Shown here in pieces: positions 1-6,302 of a stretch of DNA of 6,543 nt. How positions within the stretch are numbered: position 1 is the first letter of the stretch; every line of letters begins with the position of its first letter. A program made the position numbers and the translations under genes. The notes beneath the pieces were generated by a model. That model was not told the origin of the DNA. It made no database searches and saw only the letters and a program-made list of their open reading frames with translations. Origin of the DNA: W0P28-013 sp963638355 (lineage in GTDB: Bacteria > Bacteroidota > Bacteroidia > Bacteroidales > Paludibacteraceae); the NCBI GenBank assembly GCA_963638355.1, contig CAVHRT010000093.1, positions 1 to 6,543 on the forward strand. The letters run 5' to 3'.

Positions 1-100
1 GTAAATACCAACCACTATCAATAACACGAAGGGCTGCCTCGTGTATTTCGTCTTTGTATTTTGCAGTTACATCATGTAACGAAAGAAATGGAACTTGCAT
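1..100 (-). CDS. DegT/DnrJ/EryC1/StrS-family sugar aminotransferase (FdtB/QdtB-like), N-terminal fragment
   Basis: Only the first 33 codons are present; the gene continues beyond base 1. The frame starts with ATG at 100-98 and reads MQVPFLSLHDVTAKYKDEI, then a short helix ending in DSGWYL. This fits the N-terminus of PLP-dependent sugar aminotransferases of the DegT/DnrJ/EryC1/StrS family (typically P-F-L-x-L near the start and a helix ending in S/T-G-W/x-Y/F). Members such as FdtB and QdtB put an amino group on C3 of dTDP-3-keto-6-deoxyhexoses in the cytoplasm, using glutamate. The catalytic lysine and PLP site lie outside the window and cannot be checked. The start is 3 bases after the stop of the upstream acetyltransferase gene, so the two are almost certainly co-transcribed. 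The family call rests on a short N-terminus plus a highly informative context; the exact sugar specificity is inferred. Confidence 0.85.
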   Translation of the reverse strand, partial: MQVPFLSLHDVTAKYKDEIHEAALRVIDSGWYL

Positions 101-103
101 ATT

Positions 104-553
104 CTAAATTTTTCTAACAAAATGTGCAGGATTACCTAGCCAAAGTTCTCCAGCAGGAATATCCTTTGTAACTACACTACCTGCACCAACCATTGCTCTT
201 TCACCCACAGTAATGCCACATAAAAGCGTGCTGCCAGCACCAATACTTGCGCCACGTTTTATCAAAGTTTTTTCCAAAATCCAGTCAGAATTTTTTGATC
301 TTGGATAACGATCGTTCGTAAATGTAACGTTTGCGCCTATAAAAACATCATATTCCAAAACAACGCCATCCCACAACTGCACGCCGCACTTGACAGTGCA
401 ATTATCGCCTACAACGACATCATTCTCAATAAAGCAGTGACTGCAGATATTGCAATTCTCGCCAATCTTTGCGTTAGGTAATATCACACAATACTGCCAC
501 ACATTTGTACTCTCTGGGATTTGAGCTTGACAATCTGACAACGGATGTATCAT
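104..553 (-). CDS. Left-handed beta-helix sugar N-acetyltransferase (FdtC/QdtC-like)
   Basis: This 149-residue protein is built mostly of hexapeptide repeats, for example AKIGENCNI (residues 28-36), VVVGDNCTV (46-54), ASIGAGSTL (102-110) and ITVGERAMV (114-122). These form the left-handed beta-helix of trimeric acyltransferases that bind acetyl-CoA between subunits. The segment NVTFTNDRYPRS (75-86) and the C-terminal run from GAGSVVTKDIPAG to the GNPA element near residue 140 are typical of nucleotide-amino-sugar N-acetyltransferases such as FdtC, QdtC and WbpD. The likely reaction is N-acetylation of the 3-amino group of a dTDP-3-amino-3,6-dideoxyhexose. Its ATG shares one base with the stop codon of the ketoisomerase gene (TAATG), which suggests translational coupling, and the aminotransferase follows after 3 bases. 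The length is slightly short but complete for this family. The acceptor sugar is inferred from the neighbours, not from the sequence itself. Confidence 0.88.
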   Translation of the reverse strand: MIHPLSDCQAQIPESTNVWQYCVILPNAKIGENCNICSHCFIENDVVVGDNCTVKCGVQLWDGVVLEYDVFIGANVTFTNDRYPRSKNSDWILEKTLIKRGASIGAGSTLLCGITVGERAMVGAGSVVTKDIPAGELWLGNPAHFVRKI

Positions 554-978
554 TAATTCAGTCCTTTAAATTTCAAAAACTCCTGATAATCACGAATATA
601 GTCTTTTTCATCGTAGTGTTCGCTAGCCAGACACAATAGAACACTTCCACTTGAAAAATCGTCTAAGTCACGCCATATACCTGGCACAACCAACAGGCCA
701 TAGTATGAGCGTTTCAAATTGAAAGATTTTTTATTCGTCCCATCGTCAAGTGTTACTGTAAAAGAACCACTGGCGGCAATTATCAACTGATAGAGTTGCT
801 TATGGGCATGAGCGCCACGGCTTTCTCCGCCTGGCACATCGTAAAGATAGTAGACACGCTTGATATCGAATGGCACATCTGCATTTTCCTCTATCACTGT
901 AAGATTACCACGCGGATCGGATATTTTGCTCAAATCTATTATTTTACAATCGTCCAAAGTACTCTTAACACTATCCAT
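553..978 (-). CDS. fdtA: dTDP-4-keto-6-deoxyglucose 3,4-ketoisomerase (FdtA/QdtA-like, WxcM-type cupin)
   Basis: This 141-residue protein has the small single-domain cupin layout of sugar 3,4-ketoisomerases. Visible motifs are DPRGNLTVIE (residues 21-30), the R-V-Y-Y-L-Y-D-V-P-G-G-E strand (41-52), then RGAHAHK (54-60), whose two histidines H57 and H59 match the catalytic pair known in FdtA. The C-terminal VVPGIWRDLDDFSSGSVLLC segment is also typical. The enzyme moves the keto group of dTDP-4-keto-6-deoxyglucose from C4 to C3, giving the substrate for a C3 aminotransferase. FdtA yields the galacto product (to Fuc3NAc) and QdtA the gluco product (to Qui3NAc); I cannot tell these apart by eye, so the symbol is provisional. 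It is the first gene after a consensus promoter, with an expected leader of only about 22 bases, and its stop overlaps the next start by one base. Confidence 0.88.
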   Translation of the reverse strand: MDSVKSTLDDCKIIDLSKISDPRGNLTVIEENADVPFDIKRVYYLYDVPGGESRGAHAHKQLYQLIIAASGSFTVTLDDGTNKKSFNLKRSYYGLLVVPGIWRDLDDFSSGSVLLCLASEHYDEKDYIRDYQEFLKFKGLN

Positions 979-1007
979 GGCATATTTTTTCGAATATATT
1001 CAACCCA

Positions 1008-1039
1008 CAAAGTTACAACTTTTGCAGAGAATATGCAAA
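1008..1039 (-). promoter_or_regulatory. Bacteroides-type promoter for the dTDP-amino-sugar operon
   Basis: On the minus strand TTTG (1039-1036) is followed by exactly 20 bases and then TAACTTTG (1015-1008). This matches the -33 TTTG and -7 TAnnTTTG pattern of the primary sigma factor in Bacteroides. Transcription would start near 1001, leaving about 22 bases before the ATG at 978. No other comparable site lies between pheT and this operon. Confidence 0.75.
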
Positions 1040-1064
1040 TGGACGGAAACTGAAAAAAAAATCG

Positions 1065-1072
1065 TACCTTTG
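1065..1072 (+). promoter_or_regulatory. Probable -7 element of the pheT promoter
   Basis: TACCTTTG, followed by CA and preceded by an A-rich stretch, is a full match to TAnnTTTG. Transcription would begin near 1079, about 25 bases before the pheT ATG. No TTTG is found at the -33 distance: bases 1041-1044 read GGAC. The upstream half is therefore weak or replaced by the A-tract at 1053-1061. Confidence 0.6.
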
Positions 1073-1103
1073 CAGATTGAAATCGACAAAAAATTCTAGA
1101 AAA

Positions 1104-3563
1104 ATGAACATATCGTACAATTGGCTTAAGGATTACCTGAAAACCGACATCGAGCCGGAAGAACTGGGTAAAATACTGACTTCCATCGGTTTGGAGGTGG
1201 GAACGGTTGAAAAAGTGCAGACCATAAAAGGCGGTCTCGAAGGCTTGGTGGTGGGACATGTGCTCACTTGCGTGCCTCACGAAAACTCCGACCACCTGCA
1301 CGTAACCACCGTCGATGTGGGACAAGGCGAGCCGCTGCAGATAGTGTGCGGTGCACCGAATGTTGCCGCAGGGCAAAAAGTAGTTGTCGCCACACTCGGC
1401 ACAGTGCTCTACTCGGGCGACGAAAGTTTCACCATCAAACGCTCGAAAATCCGCGGTGTGGAATCGTTTGGCATGCTCTGCGCCGAGGACGAAATTGGCA
1501 TTGGCACAAGCCACGACGGCATCATAGAGTTGCCTGCCGACACGCCCGTGGGCATGGCTGTGAAAGATTACTATGGTGTGAAAGATGACGCCGTGATCGA
1601 GGTCGACATCACACCAAACCGCGCCGATGCCATCTCGCACTACGGCGTGGCACGCGACGCCGCCGCATATCTTCTAGCTCACAATCATAAATTTGAGCTG
1701 ACCCGCCCTAGCGTCGATGCCTTCAAAATCGACAACACAAATCTGACCATTCCAGTGGAAATAGAGGCGAAAGATGATTGTCCGCGCTACGCTGGCATCA
1801 CCATTTCGGGCGTAACCATTGCGCCATCGCCAAAATGGTTGCAAGACCGCCTGAACGCCATCGGTTTGCGCTCGATAAACAATGTGGTGGACGCAGCGAA
1901 CTACATTCTGCACGCTTTCGGACAGCCACTCCACACTTTCGACGCGGCCAAGATAAAAGGCGGAAAAATAATTGTGAAAAAATGCGCCGAAGGAACCAAA
2001 TTCACCACGCTCGATGGCGTTGAGCGCACGCTTTCGGCCGCTGACCTGATGATCTGCAACACCGAAGAACCCATGTGCATGGCTGGCGTATTCGGCGGCA
2101 TCGATTCGGGCATTAGCGACGCGACCAAAAATGTGTTCCTCGAATGCGCCTACTTCAACCCCGTGACCATTCGCAAGACGGCGCGCCGCCACGGTTTGAA
2201 CACCGACGCAAGTTTCCGCTACGAACGCGGCATCGACCCGAACAACACCATTTATGTGCTGAAACTGGCGGCCATGCTCATCAAAGAGATTGCTGGCGGC
2301 ACCATTTCGAGCAATATCGTCGACGTTTATCCAAAACCAATCAGCGATTTCACCGTGGAGATTACGCACGAAAAAATCAACTCACTCATCGGCAAAGAGA
2401 TTCCCGTTGACATGGTAGAGCGCATACTAAAAGGTCTGGAAATCAAAATCTTAAACAAAACAGAAGCAGGCTACACGCTGCAAGTGCCAGCCTACCGCGT
2501 CGATGTTCAGCGCGATGTTGATGTGATAGAGGACATTCTGCGCATCTACGGCTACAACAATGTAGAATTCAGCGAATCGCTGCGGTCGAACCTCTCCTAT
2601 TCGCCACGGCCAAACAGCACCGCGCTGCAACGCCAAATTTCGGAGCAACTCACCGCTTGCGGATTCAACGAGATAATGAACAATTCGCTCACAAAAAGCA
2701 GTTATTATGGCGAAGAGGGCGCATACCAAGCCGCCAACTGCGTGCGCGTGATGAACGCGCTGAGCAACGACCTGAGCGTGATGCGCCAAACGCTGCTCTA
2801 TGGCGGATTGGAGAGCATTGCCTACAACGCAAACCGCCAGAATGCCGACCTGAAATTCTACGAATTCGGCAACTGCTACCACTTCCATGCCGAGCGCCGA
2901 CAAGAGGGCGAACCGCTTGCCGCCTACAACGAAGAGATGCACCTTGCACTGTGGATTTGCGGCAATCGCAACGCGCAGACTTGGACCAACGCCGAGGGCA
3001 AAACCACCTATTTCGAGCTGAAAGCGCATGTGCTAAATGTGCTGAAACGCCTCGGAGTGAACATGCAAAACGTTCAGACCGAAAAATTCAGTAACGATTT
3101 AATAGCTGAAGGTCTTGCCTTGCGCACCGTGTCGGGCAAACTGCTGGCCGAGACGGGCATTGTGTCACCTGCGTTGCTCAAGCGTTTCGACATCGACACG
3201 CCAGTGTATTATGCCGATCTGCAGTGGGCTGCGCTGCTCAAAGAGTCGACCAAGCACAAAATCATATTCAAAGATATTGCAAAATATCCCGAAGTGCGCC
3301 GCGACCTTGCGTTGCTCATCGACAAGAACATCGAATTTTCGGAGATTGTGCGCATTGCCCGCGAAACCGAGCGCAAACTGCTGCGTAACATCACCCTGTT
3401 CGATGTGTACGAAGGCAAAAATCTGGAGGCAGGCAAAAAATCGTACGCTGTAGCATTCACGCTGCAAGACGACGATAAGACCCTGAAAGACAACCAGATA
3501 GACGCCATCATGCAGAAACTCGTGAAGAACTTCGAAGAAAAGCTTGGCGCAAAATTGCGGTAA
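1104..3563 (+). CDS. pheT: Phenylalanyl-tRNA synthetase beta subunit
   Basis: This 819-residue protein has the usual length and domain order of bacterial PheT, which pairs with PheS as an alpha2beta2 enzyme that charges tRNA-Phe in the cytoplasm. It starts MNISYNWLKDYL, as in many Bacteroidota homologues. An OB-fold tRNA-binding domain spans about residues 42-150 (LVVGHVLTC, HENSDHLHV, CGAPN). The B3/B4 editing region covers about 215-390 and includes INNVVDAANYILH and FRYERGIDP. B5 lies at about 405-485 (VPAYRVDVQRDVDVIEDILR). The catalytic-like core runs to about 700, and the C-terminal FDX-ACB anticodon-binding domain covers 726-819 (KYPEVRRDLALLID). An in-frame TTG at 1077 would add nine residues, but it lies at the expected transcription start, so ATG 1104 is preferred. 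pheS is not in the window. The gene appears monocistronic, since the next gene converges on it. Confidence 0.97.
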   Translation: MNISYNWLKDYLKTDIEPEELGKILTSIGLEVGTVEKVQTIKGGLEGLVVGHVLTCVPHENSDHLHVTTVDVGQGEPLQIVCGAPNVAAGQKVVVATLGTVLYSGDESFTIKRSKIRGVESFGMLCAEDEIGIGTSHDGIIELPADTPVGMAVKDYYGVKDDAVIEVDITPNRADAISHYGVARDAAAYLLAHNHKFELTRPSVDAFKIDNTNLTIPVEIEAKDDCPRYAGITISGVTIAPSPKWLQDRLNAIGLRSINNVVDAANYILHAFGQPLHTFDAAKIKGGKIIVKKCAEGTKFTTLDGVERTLSAADLMICNTEEPMCMAGVFGGIDSGISDATKNVFLECAYFNPVTIRKTARRHGLNTDASFRYERGIDPNNTIYVLKLAAMLIKEIAGGTISSNIVDVYPKPISDFTVEITHEKINSLIGKEIPVDMVERILKGLEIKILNKTEAGYTLQVPAYRVDVQRDVDVIEDILRIYGYNNVEFSESLRSNLSYSPRPNSTALQRQISEQLTACGFNEIMNNSLTKSSYYGEEGAYQAANCVRVMNALSNDLSVMRQTLLYGGLESIAYNANRQNADLKFYEFGNCYHFHAERRQEGEPLAAYNEEMHLALWICGNRNAQTWTNAEGKTTYFELKAHVLNVLKRLGVNMQNVQTEKFSNDLIAEGLALRTVSGKLLAETGIVSPALLKRFDIDTPVYYADLQWAALLKESTKHKIIFKDIAKYPEVRRDLALLIDKNIEFSEIVRIARETERKLLRNITLFDVYEGKNLEAGKKSYAVAFTLQDDDKTLKDNQIDAIMQKLVKNFEEKLGAKLR

Positions 3564-3612
3564 GAGTTGGATTGCTGGATTAGAAAAGTTTTTGAGTTTG
3601 AAATTGTTTCTC

Positions 3613-3632
3613 GAAATTGCTAGCGCAATTTC
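3613..3632. terminator. Weak hairpin after pheT, possible terminator
   Basis: GAAATTGC and GCAATTTC form an 8-bp stem with a TAGC loop, 50 bases after the pheT stop. The bases after it (TGTTTCTAAGTTT) are T-rich but not a clean T-run, so termination is only a possibility. Confidence 0.3.
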
Positions 3633-3644
3633 TGTTTCTAAGTT

Positions 3645-3673
3645 TGTAGGGACGCACCGAGTGCGTCCCTACA
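3645..3673. repeat. Perfect 13-bp palindrome (REP-like) between convergent genes
   Basis: TGTAGGGACGCAC (3645-3657) and its exact complement GTGCGTCCCTACA (3661-3673) flank a 3-base CGA loop. The element lies in the 132-base gap between the ends of pheT and the nuclease gene, 22 bases from the latter's stop. It could end transcription from both sides, but neither strand has a T-run after it. A related but decayed copy is found at 6370-6393, which suggests a dispersed repeat rather than a gene-specific terminator. Confidence 0.8.
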
Positions 3674-3690
3674 TTGTCAATTGTCAATTA
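3673..3690. repeat. Heptamer tandem repeat (ATTGTCA)
   Basis: Two exact copies of ATTGTCA (3673-3679, 3680-3686) and a partial third directly follow the palindrome and end 5 bases before the nuclease stop codon. It is short, and matters mainly because a heptamer repeat also follows the related element at 6370. Confidence 0.6.
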
Positions 3691-3695
3691 TCTTG

Positions 3696-5828
3696 CTACT
3701 TCACAAGCACTTTCTGCACCTTCTCTCCTACTTTCACAATATAAACGCCGCAGAGCGAGCCGTTTTGGCGTGTTACATCGGTGCCAAGCACGGTGTAGAT
3801 ACGCATATCGTCGGCACCATAGATGCGCCCGTTGGTGGCAAAAATGGTGGGCTCGGTGGTGGTAGTCAGCTGTTCGACGGCAGTGGCGGAGCAAGAAGCG
3901 TTCAGCACCACATTTTTAATCTCCCAGCAAGTGCCTTCGGAGGCTGTGGCAGCCACATATTTGAAAGCAAAGCGCATATCTTTTGCCAAAAATTCGGCAG
4001 GAATGGCAATGTTGCCCGAATTGACGAATGTCCAGTTGTTGCCAGCAGGGTATGTTGGAATGGTTGCCTGCGTCCAAGTGGCTGCCGACGGCTCACCATC
4101 GACATAGTTGGTCGAGAACCATAGGGTTTGTATCGTTTTTTGATCGCCTGTGCCTTTGTTGGCCGTATGGTCGAAGGAGAGCGTTGCGTATTGGTGTTTC
4201 GATAGGTCGAAAGCAGGCGATATGAGCCAATCTTCGTTGTTGTCGGAGCCAGTGCCATTCATTCTTGCGTAGTGGTTTTTTGTGTCCGCATACCAATCGT
4301 TGGTGCCACTCACATTTATCGACGAAAATTCGCCCAACGACGAGGAGAATGTTTCGGAAAAGTTTATCTCTTGGCACACATCATCTCCGCCATCTCCGTC
4401 GCCGTCCGAGGTCAGTTTCAAGCCAATCATATAGGGATCGTGGTCGGAGTAGCGGTAATCGGAGTTGTAGGCTGCGCCGCTGCTGCACGAGGTACAGATG
4501 TGATACACTGCGGTTCCAGTTATTTGTGCCGCCATTGCGCTATTGGCAAATGCGTGGTCGATAAGCTGTCCGCTGCCCGAATAGCAGTGTGATATCGAGG
4601 TAGAATCGAAACGCAGCAGTTGTTCCTCGTAACCTGCATCGACAAGCAGTTGCAGCGGCTCTTCTCCCATCTTGCAGTTCAGGTCGCCCACTATCAAGAT
4701 GTCGGGGTCGGCGGTAATGTTCTTCATTTTGTTTATCAAATCGGTGGCTTCCGACACACGCTTGGAGTTGCCTTGGTCATCGGTGTTGTCTTTGGCTTTG
4801 AAGTGGTTCATACTCAGCGTGAAGCGTTCGCCCGTGGTCAACTCCTCGAACATTTGGTAGCGCATGGTGTATTTGTAGTAGGTCTGCGATGTGCTGGCGT
4901 TGTTCGAACCAACGGTTTTCACCTTATCTTTGCGATAGATAAAGCCCGATTTTACAAAGGAGTAGCCATCGTCCGAAATGCCATCGGCAACATAGGCGTA
5001 GGGTTTGTCGCTAGTGCGCCCATTGAGCGAGTCGGTGATCACTTGCAGCGAAATTTCGTTGGCTTCCAATTCGCACATGGCAAAGATGTCGGCATCGATA
5101 AAGCAGAACACATCAGCAATTTTCGACGTTTTCGTTTGAAGGCACTCCAAATCGCTGCAATCGGATTTACTGGCACTGGAGTAGTTGATAAAATAGTTGC
5201 GCAGGTTCTGTGCGCACACCACCAGCGTAGGCTCGCCTATATTGGGCAGTGCAATGGGCAGTGCAGGTTCTGCTTCGTCGTTTTGCCCCACGATTTTCAC
5301 ATTTTTCACCTGCCAAGTGTCGGCTGCCGTTTCGGTAGATTTATAGCGGAACGCAATTTTTGTAGCGTTGATTGGCAGCGAAATCTCTCCCGAAGAGACA
5401 TAAGTCCAATCTCCAGCGGTCGGATAGGTAGAAATCATTACTTTTGTCCACTCCGAAGCGTCGAAAGTTGCGCTCGGGCTAACTGCGTAGTAAACTTGGA
5501 ACTCCTCGTCCACCGCGCCGTTTTGGAATCTGGCCGCATGGTCGAAAGTTAGAGTCGCCGTGGTGCAATTCGCCAAATCGAAAGCGGGCGAAATCAGCCA
5601 TGCCTCGCTAGCATTGGCCGAGCCGCTAGCATAACCACTCGCCGACATGTAGCCATAACTTGTGTTTGCTCTCCAAATGGAAGTCAAACTGCCCTGTTCA
5701 ACATTTTCGATGGTAAACGCACCCTGCCCCGAGGAAAAGGTCTCGTTGAGAATCTCTTTTTCTGCTGCATGAGCCATTGTTGTAGCGCACAAGGCGGCTA
5801 CGAAAAGGAGAATTTTTGTGTGTTTCAT
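3696..5828 (-). CDS. Secreted ExeM-like endonuclease/exonuclease/phosphatase with two J-type domains and a T9SS-like C-terminus
   Basis: This is a 710-residue protein. Residues 1-22 form a signal peptide (charged start, hydrophobic core, MAHA cleavage site). About 26-181 is a beta-rich domain with WLISPAFDL (77-85) and LTFDHAA, as in 'choice-of-anchor J'/MAM-like domains. About 200-472 is an EEP hydrolase of the ExeM type: AQNLRNYF (206-213), the metal-binding E253 in ADIFAMCELEAN, NHFKAK (341-346), GDLN (381-384), LIDH (422-425) and SDHDP (461-465). All expected catalytic positions are present. An Asp/Gly linker (475-483) leads to a second J-type domain (about 486-644; WLISPAFDL again at 534-542). 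Residues 655-710 (RIYTVLGTDVTRQNG, then GVYIVKV and a final VLVK) resemble a type A T9SS sorting domain. The likely role is cleavage of extracellular DNA or another phosphodiester at the cell surface; the substrate is not settled by sequence. No partner gene is adjacent. Confidence 0.9.
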   Translation of the reverse strand: MKHTKILLFVAALCATTMAHAAEKEILNETFSSGQGAFTIENVEQGSLTSIWRANTSYGYMSASGYASGSANASEAWLISPAFDLANCTTATLTFDHAARFQNGAVDEEFQVYYAVSPSATFDASEWTKVMISTYPTAGDWTYVSSGEISLPINATKIAFRYKSTETAADTWQVKNVKIVGQNDEAEPALPIALPNIGEPTLVVCAQNLRNYFINYSSASKSDCSDLECLQTKTSKIADVFCFIDADIFAMCELEANEISLQVITDSLNGRTSDKPYAYVADGISDDGYSFVKSGFIYRKDKVKTVGSNNASTSQTYYKYTMRYQMFEELTTGERFTLSMNHFKAKDNTDDQGNSKRVSEATDLINKMKNITADPDILIVGDLNCKMGEEPLQLLVDAGYEEQLLRFDSTSISHCYSGSGQLIDHAFANSAMAAQITGTAVYHICTSCSSGAAYNSDYRYSDHDPYMIGLKLTSDGDGDGGDDVCQEINFSETFSSSLGEFSSINVSGTNDWYADTKNHYARMNGTGSDNNEDWLISPAFDLSKHQYATLSFDHTANKGTGDQKTIQTLWFSTNYVDGEPSAATWTQATIPTYPAGNNWTFVNSGNIAIPAEFLAKDMRFAFKYVAATASEGTCWEIKNVVLNASCSATAVEQLTTTTEPTIFATNGRIYGADDMRIYTVLGTDVTRQNGSLCGVYIVKVGEKVQKVLVK

Positions 5829-5842
5829 AGTAAAATAGTTTA

Positions 5843-5934
5843 AAAGTTAAAAGTCTATAAAGTGTATAAAGTCTATTAAAGTGTGAAAGTTTATAAAGTT
5901 TGTAAAGTTTGTAAAGTTGTAAGGTTCATAAAGT
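5843..5934. repeat. AAAGT tandem array, 11 units with about 9-base spacing
   Basis: The pentamer AAAGT (one unit is AAGGT) starts at 5843, 5850, 5859, 5868, 5878, 5886, 5895, 5904, 5913, 5921 and 5930, giving spacings of 7, 9, 9, 10, 8, 9, 9, 9, 8 and 9. The fuller unit is close to TnTAAAGTT. The array ends 15 bases upstream of the nuclease ATG, so it occupies the leader or promoter-proximal DNA. Its distal end merges into direct repeat copy A. On the minus strand each unit reads ACTTTA, and one stretch (5849-5842, TAACTTTT) is a one-mismatch version of a -7 box. Confidence 0.8.
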
Positions 5935-6011
5935 GTCGGCATCCATAACAAACTACTCAAAAACTTGCCGCACTGCCATCCAACAACGACAGCAAGTACG
6001 CGGCGCACCAC
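5924..6011 (+). repeat. Imperfect direct repeat, copy A
   Basis: It starts GTTCATAAAGTGTCGGCATC and ends GCGCACCAC. Aligned by eye to 6303-6389 it matches at about 68 of 88 positions with one gap, and many of the differences are transitions. The first 20 bases differ at one position, and CAACGACAG/TAACGACAG near the end is also well kept. No coding function is evident. Confidence 0.75.
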
Positions 6012-6081
6012 ACACCAAAAGCGGGCGAATGAGCATCCGTCCGTAATGTATTTCTGTAAAAATATGTTGTTTGGAATTATG

Positions 6082-6104
6082 CCTCCCGATATGGAGGGGG
6101 GGGG
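6082..6104. other. Small hairpin running into a nine-G tract
   Basis: CCTCC (6082-6086) can pair with GGAGG (6093-6097) around a 6-base loop, and the 3' arm opens into an uninterrupted run of nine G (6096-6104). Such tracts are prone to slippage. It lies in the presumed nuclease leader (as C9 in the transcript) rather than in a recognised gene. Confidence 0.5.
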
Positions 6105-6212
6105 CTAAGTGGCTAATAATCAGCAAGTTACAGGCGTTTTGTAAGCTTGTAAAGAGGTTTACCGAGCAACCCAAAGTAATATGTCCGCTGGTTATTGTCA
6201 TCATAACGGTTG

Positions 6213-6244
6213 CAAAGATAACATTTTATTTTGAAACAAACAAA
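6213..6244 (-). promoter_or_regulatory. Bacteroides-type promoter, probably for the secreted nuclease
   Basis: On the minus strand TTTG (6244-6241) is followed by 20 bases and TATCTTTG (6220-6213), a full match to the -33/-7 consensus with the same spacing as the sugar operon promoter. Transcription would start near 6206. The only credible gene downstream is the nuclease (ATG at 5828), implying a leader of about 380 bases through the G-tract, repeat copy A and the AAAGT array. A small frame starts at 6204, but its content does not look like a real protein. Confidence 0.65.
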
Positions 6245-6302
6245 CTTTTTTCAATATTTTTTATCGAGTAAAGAGAAAGGAGGAAAGAATAAAGACGGAA
6301 GA

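Noticed and set aside
1077..1103. An upstream TTG that would extend PheT by nine residues
   Set aside because: It falls at the expected transcription start given the -7 box at 1065-1072, and PheT homologues begin at the MNISYNWL-type sequence.
939..1640. A 233-residue minus-strand frame opposite the start of pheT
   Set aside because: It is antisense to the strongly conserved N-terminal half of pheT and crosses both promoters; His- and Val-rich composition is typical of a reverse-frame shadow.
4620..5552. A 310-residue open frame on the plus strand opposite the nuclease gene
   Set aside because: It is a shadow of the nuclease coding strand. Its translation has no recognisable motif, while the opposite strand shows a signal peptide, catalytic motifs and a sorting domain.
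5843..5934. Possible CRISPR array
   Set aside because: The unit is only about 9 bases, there are no spacers of 25-40 bases, and no cas gene is nearby.
5953..6204. An 83-residue minus-strand frame starting 2-3 bases after the predicted transcription start
   Set aside because: The position is tempting, as it would be almost leaderless. However, the frame runs through the C9 tract and a degenerate repeat, has an unusual Cys/His-rich composition and no recognisable domain, so I treat the DNA as leader.
6071..6271. A 66-residue plus-strand frame in the intergenic region
   Set aside because: It starts with TTG, lacks a promoter, crosses the G9 tract and the opposing promoter, and shows no family features.
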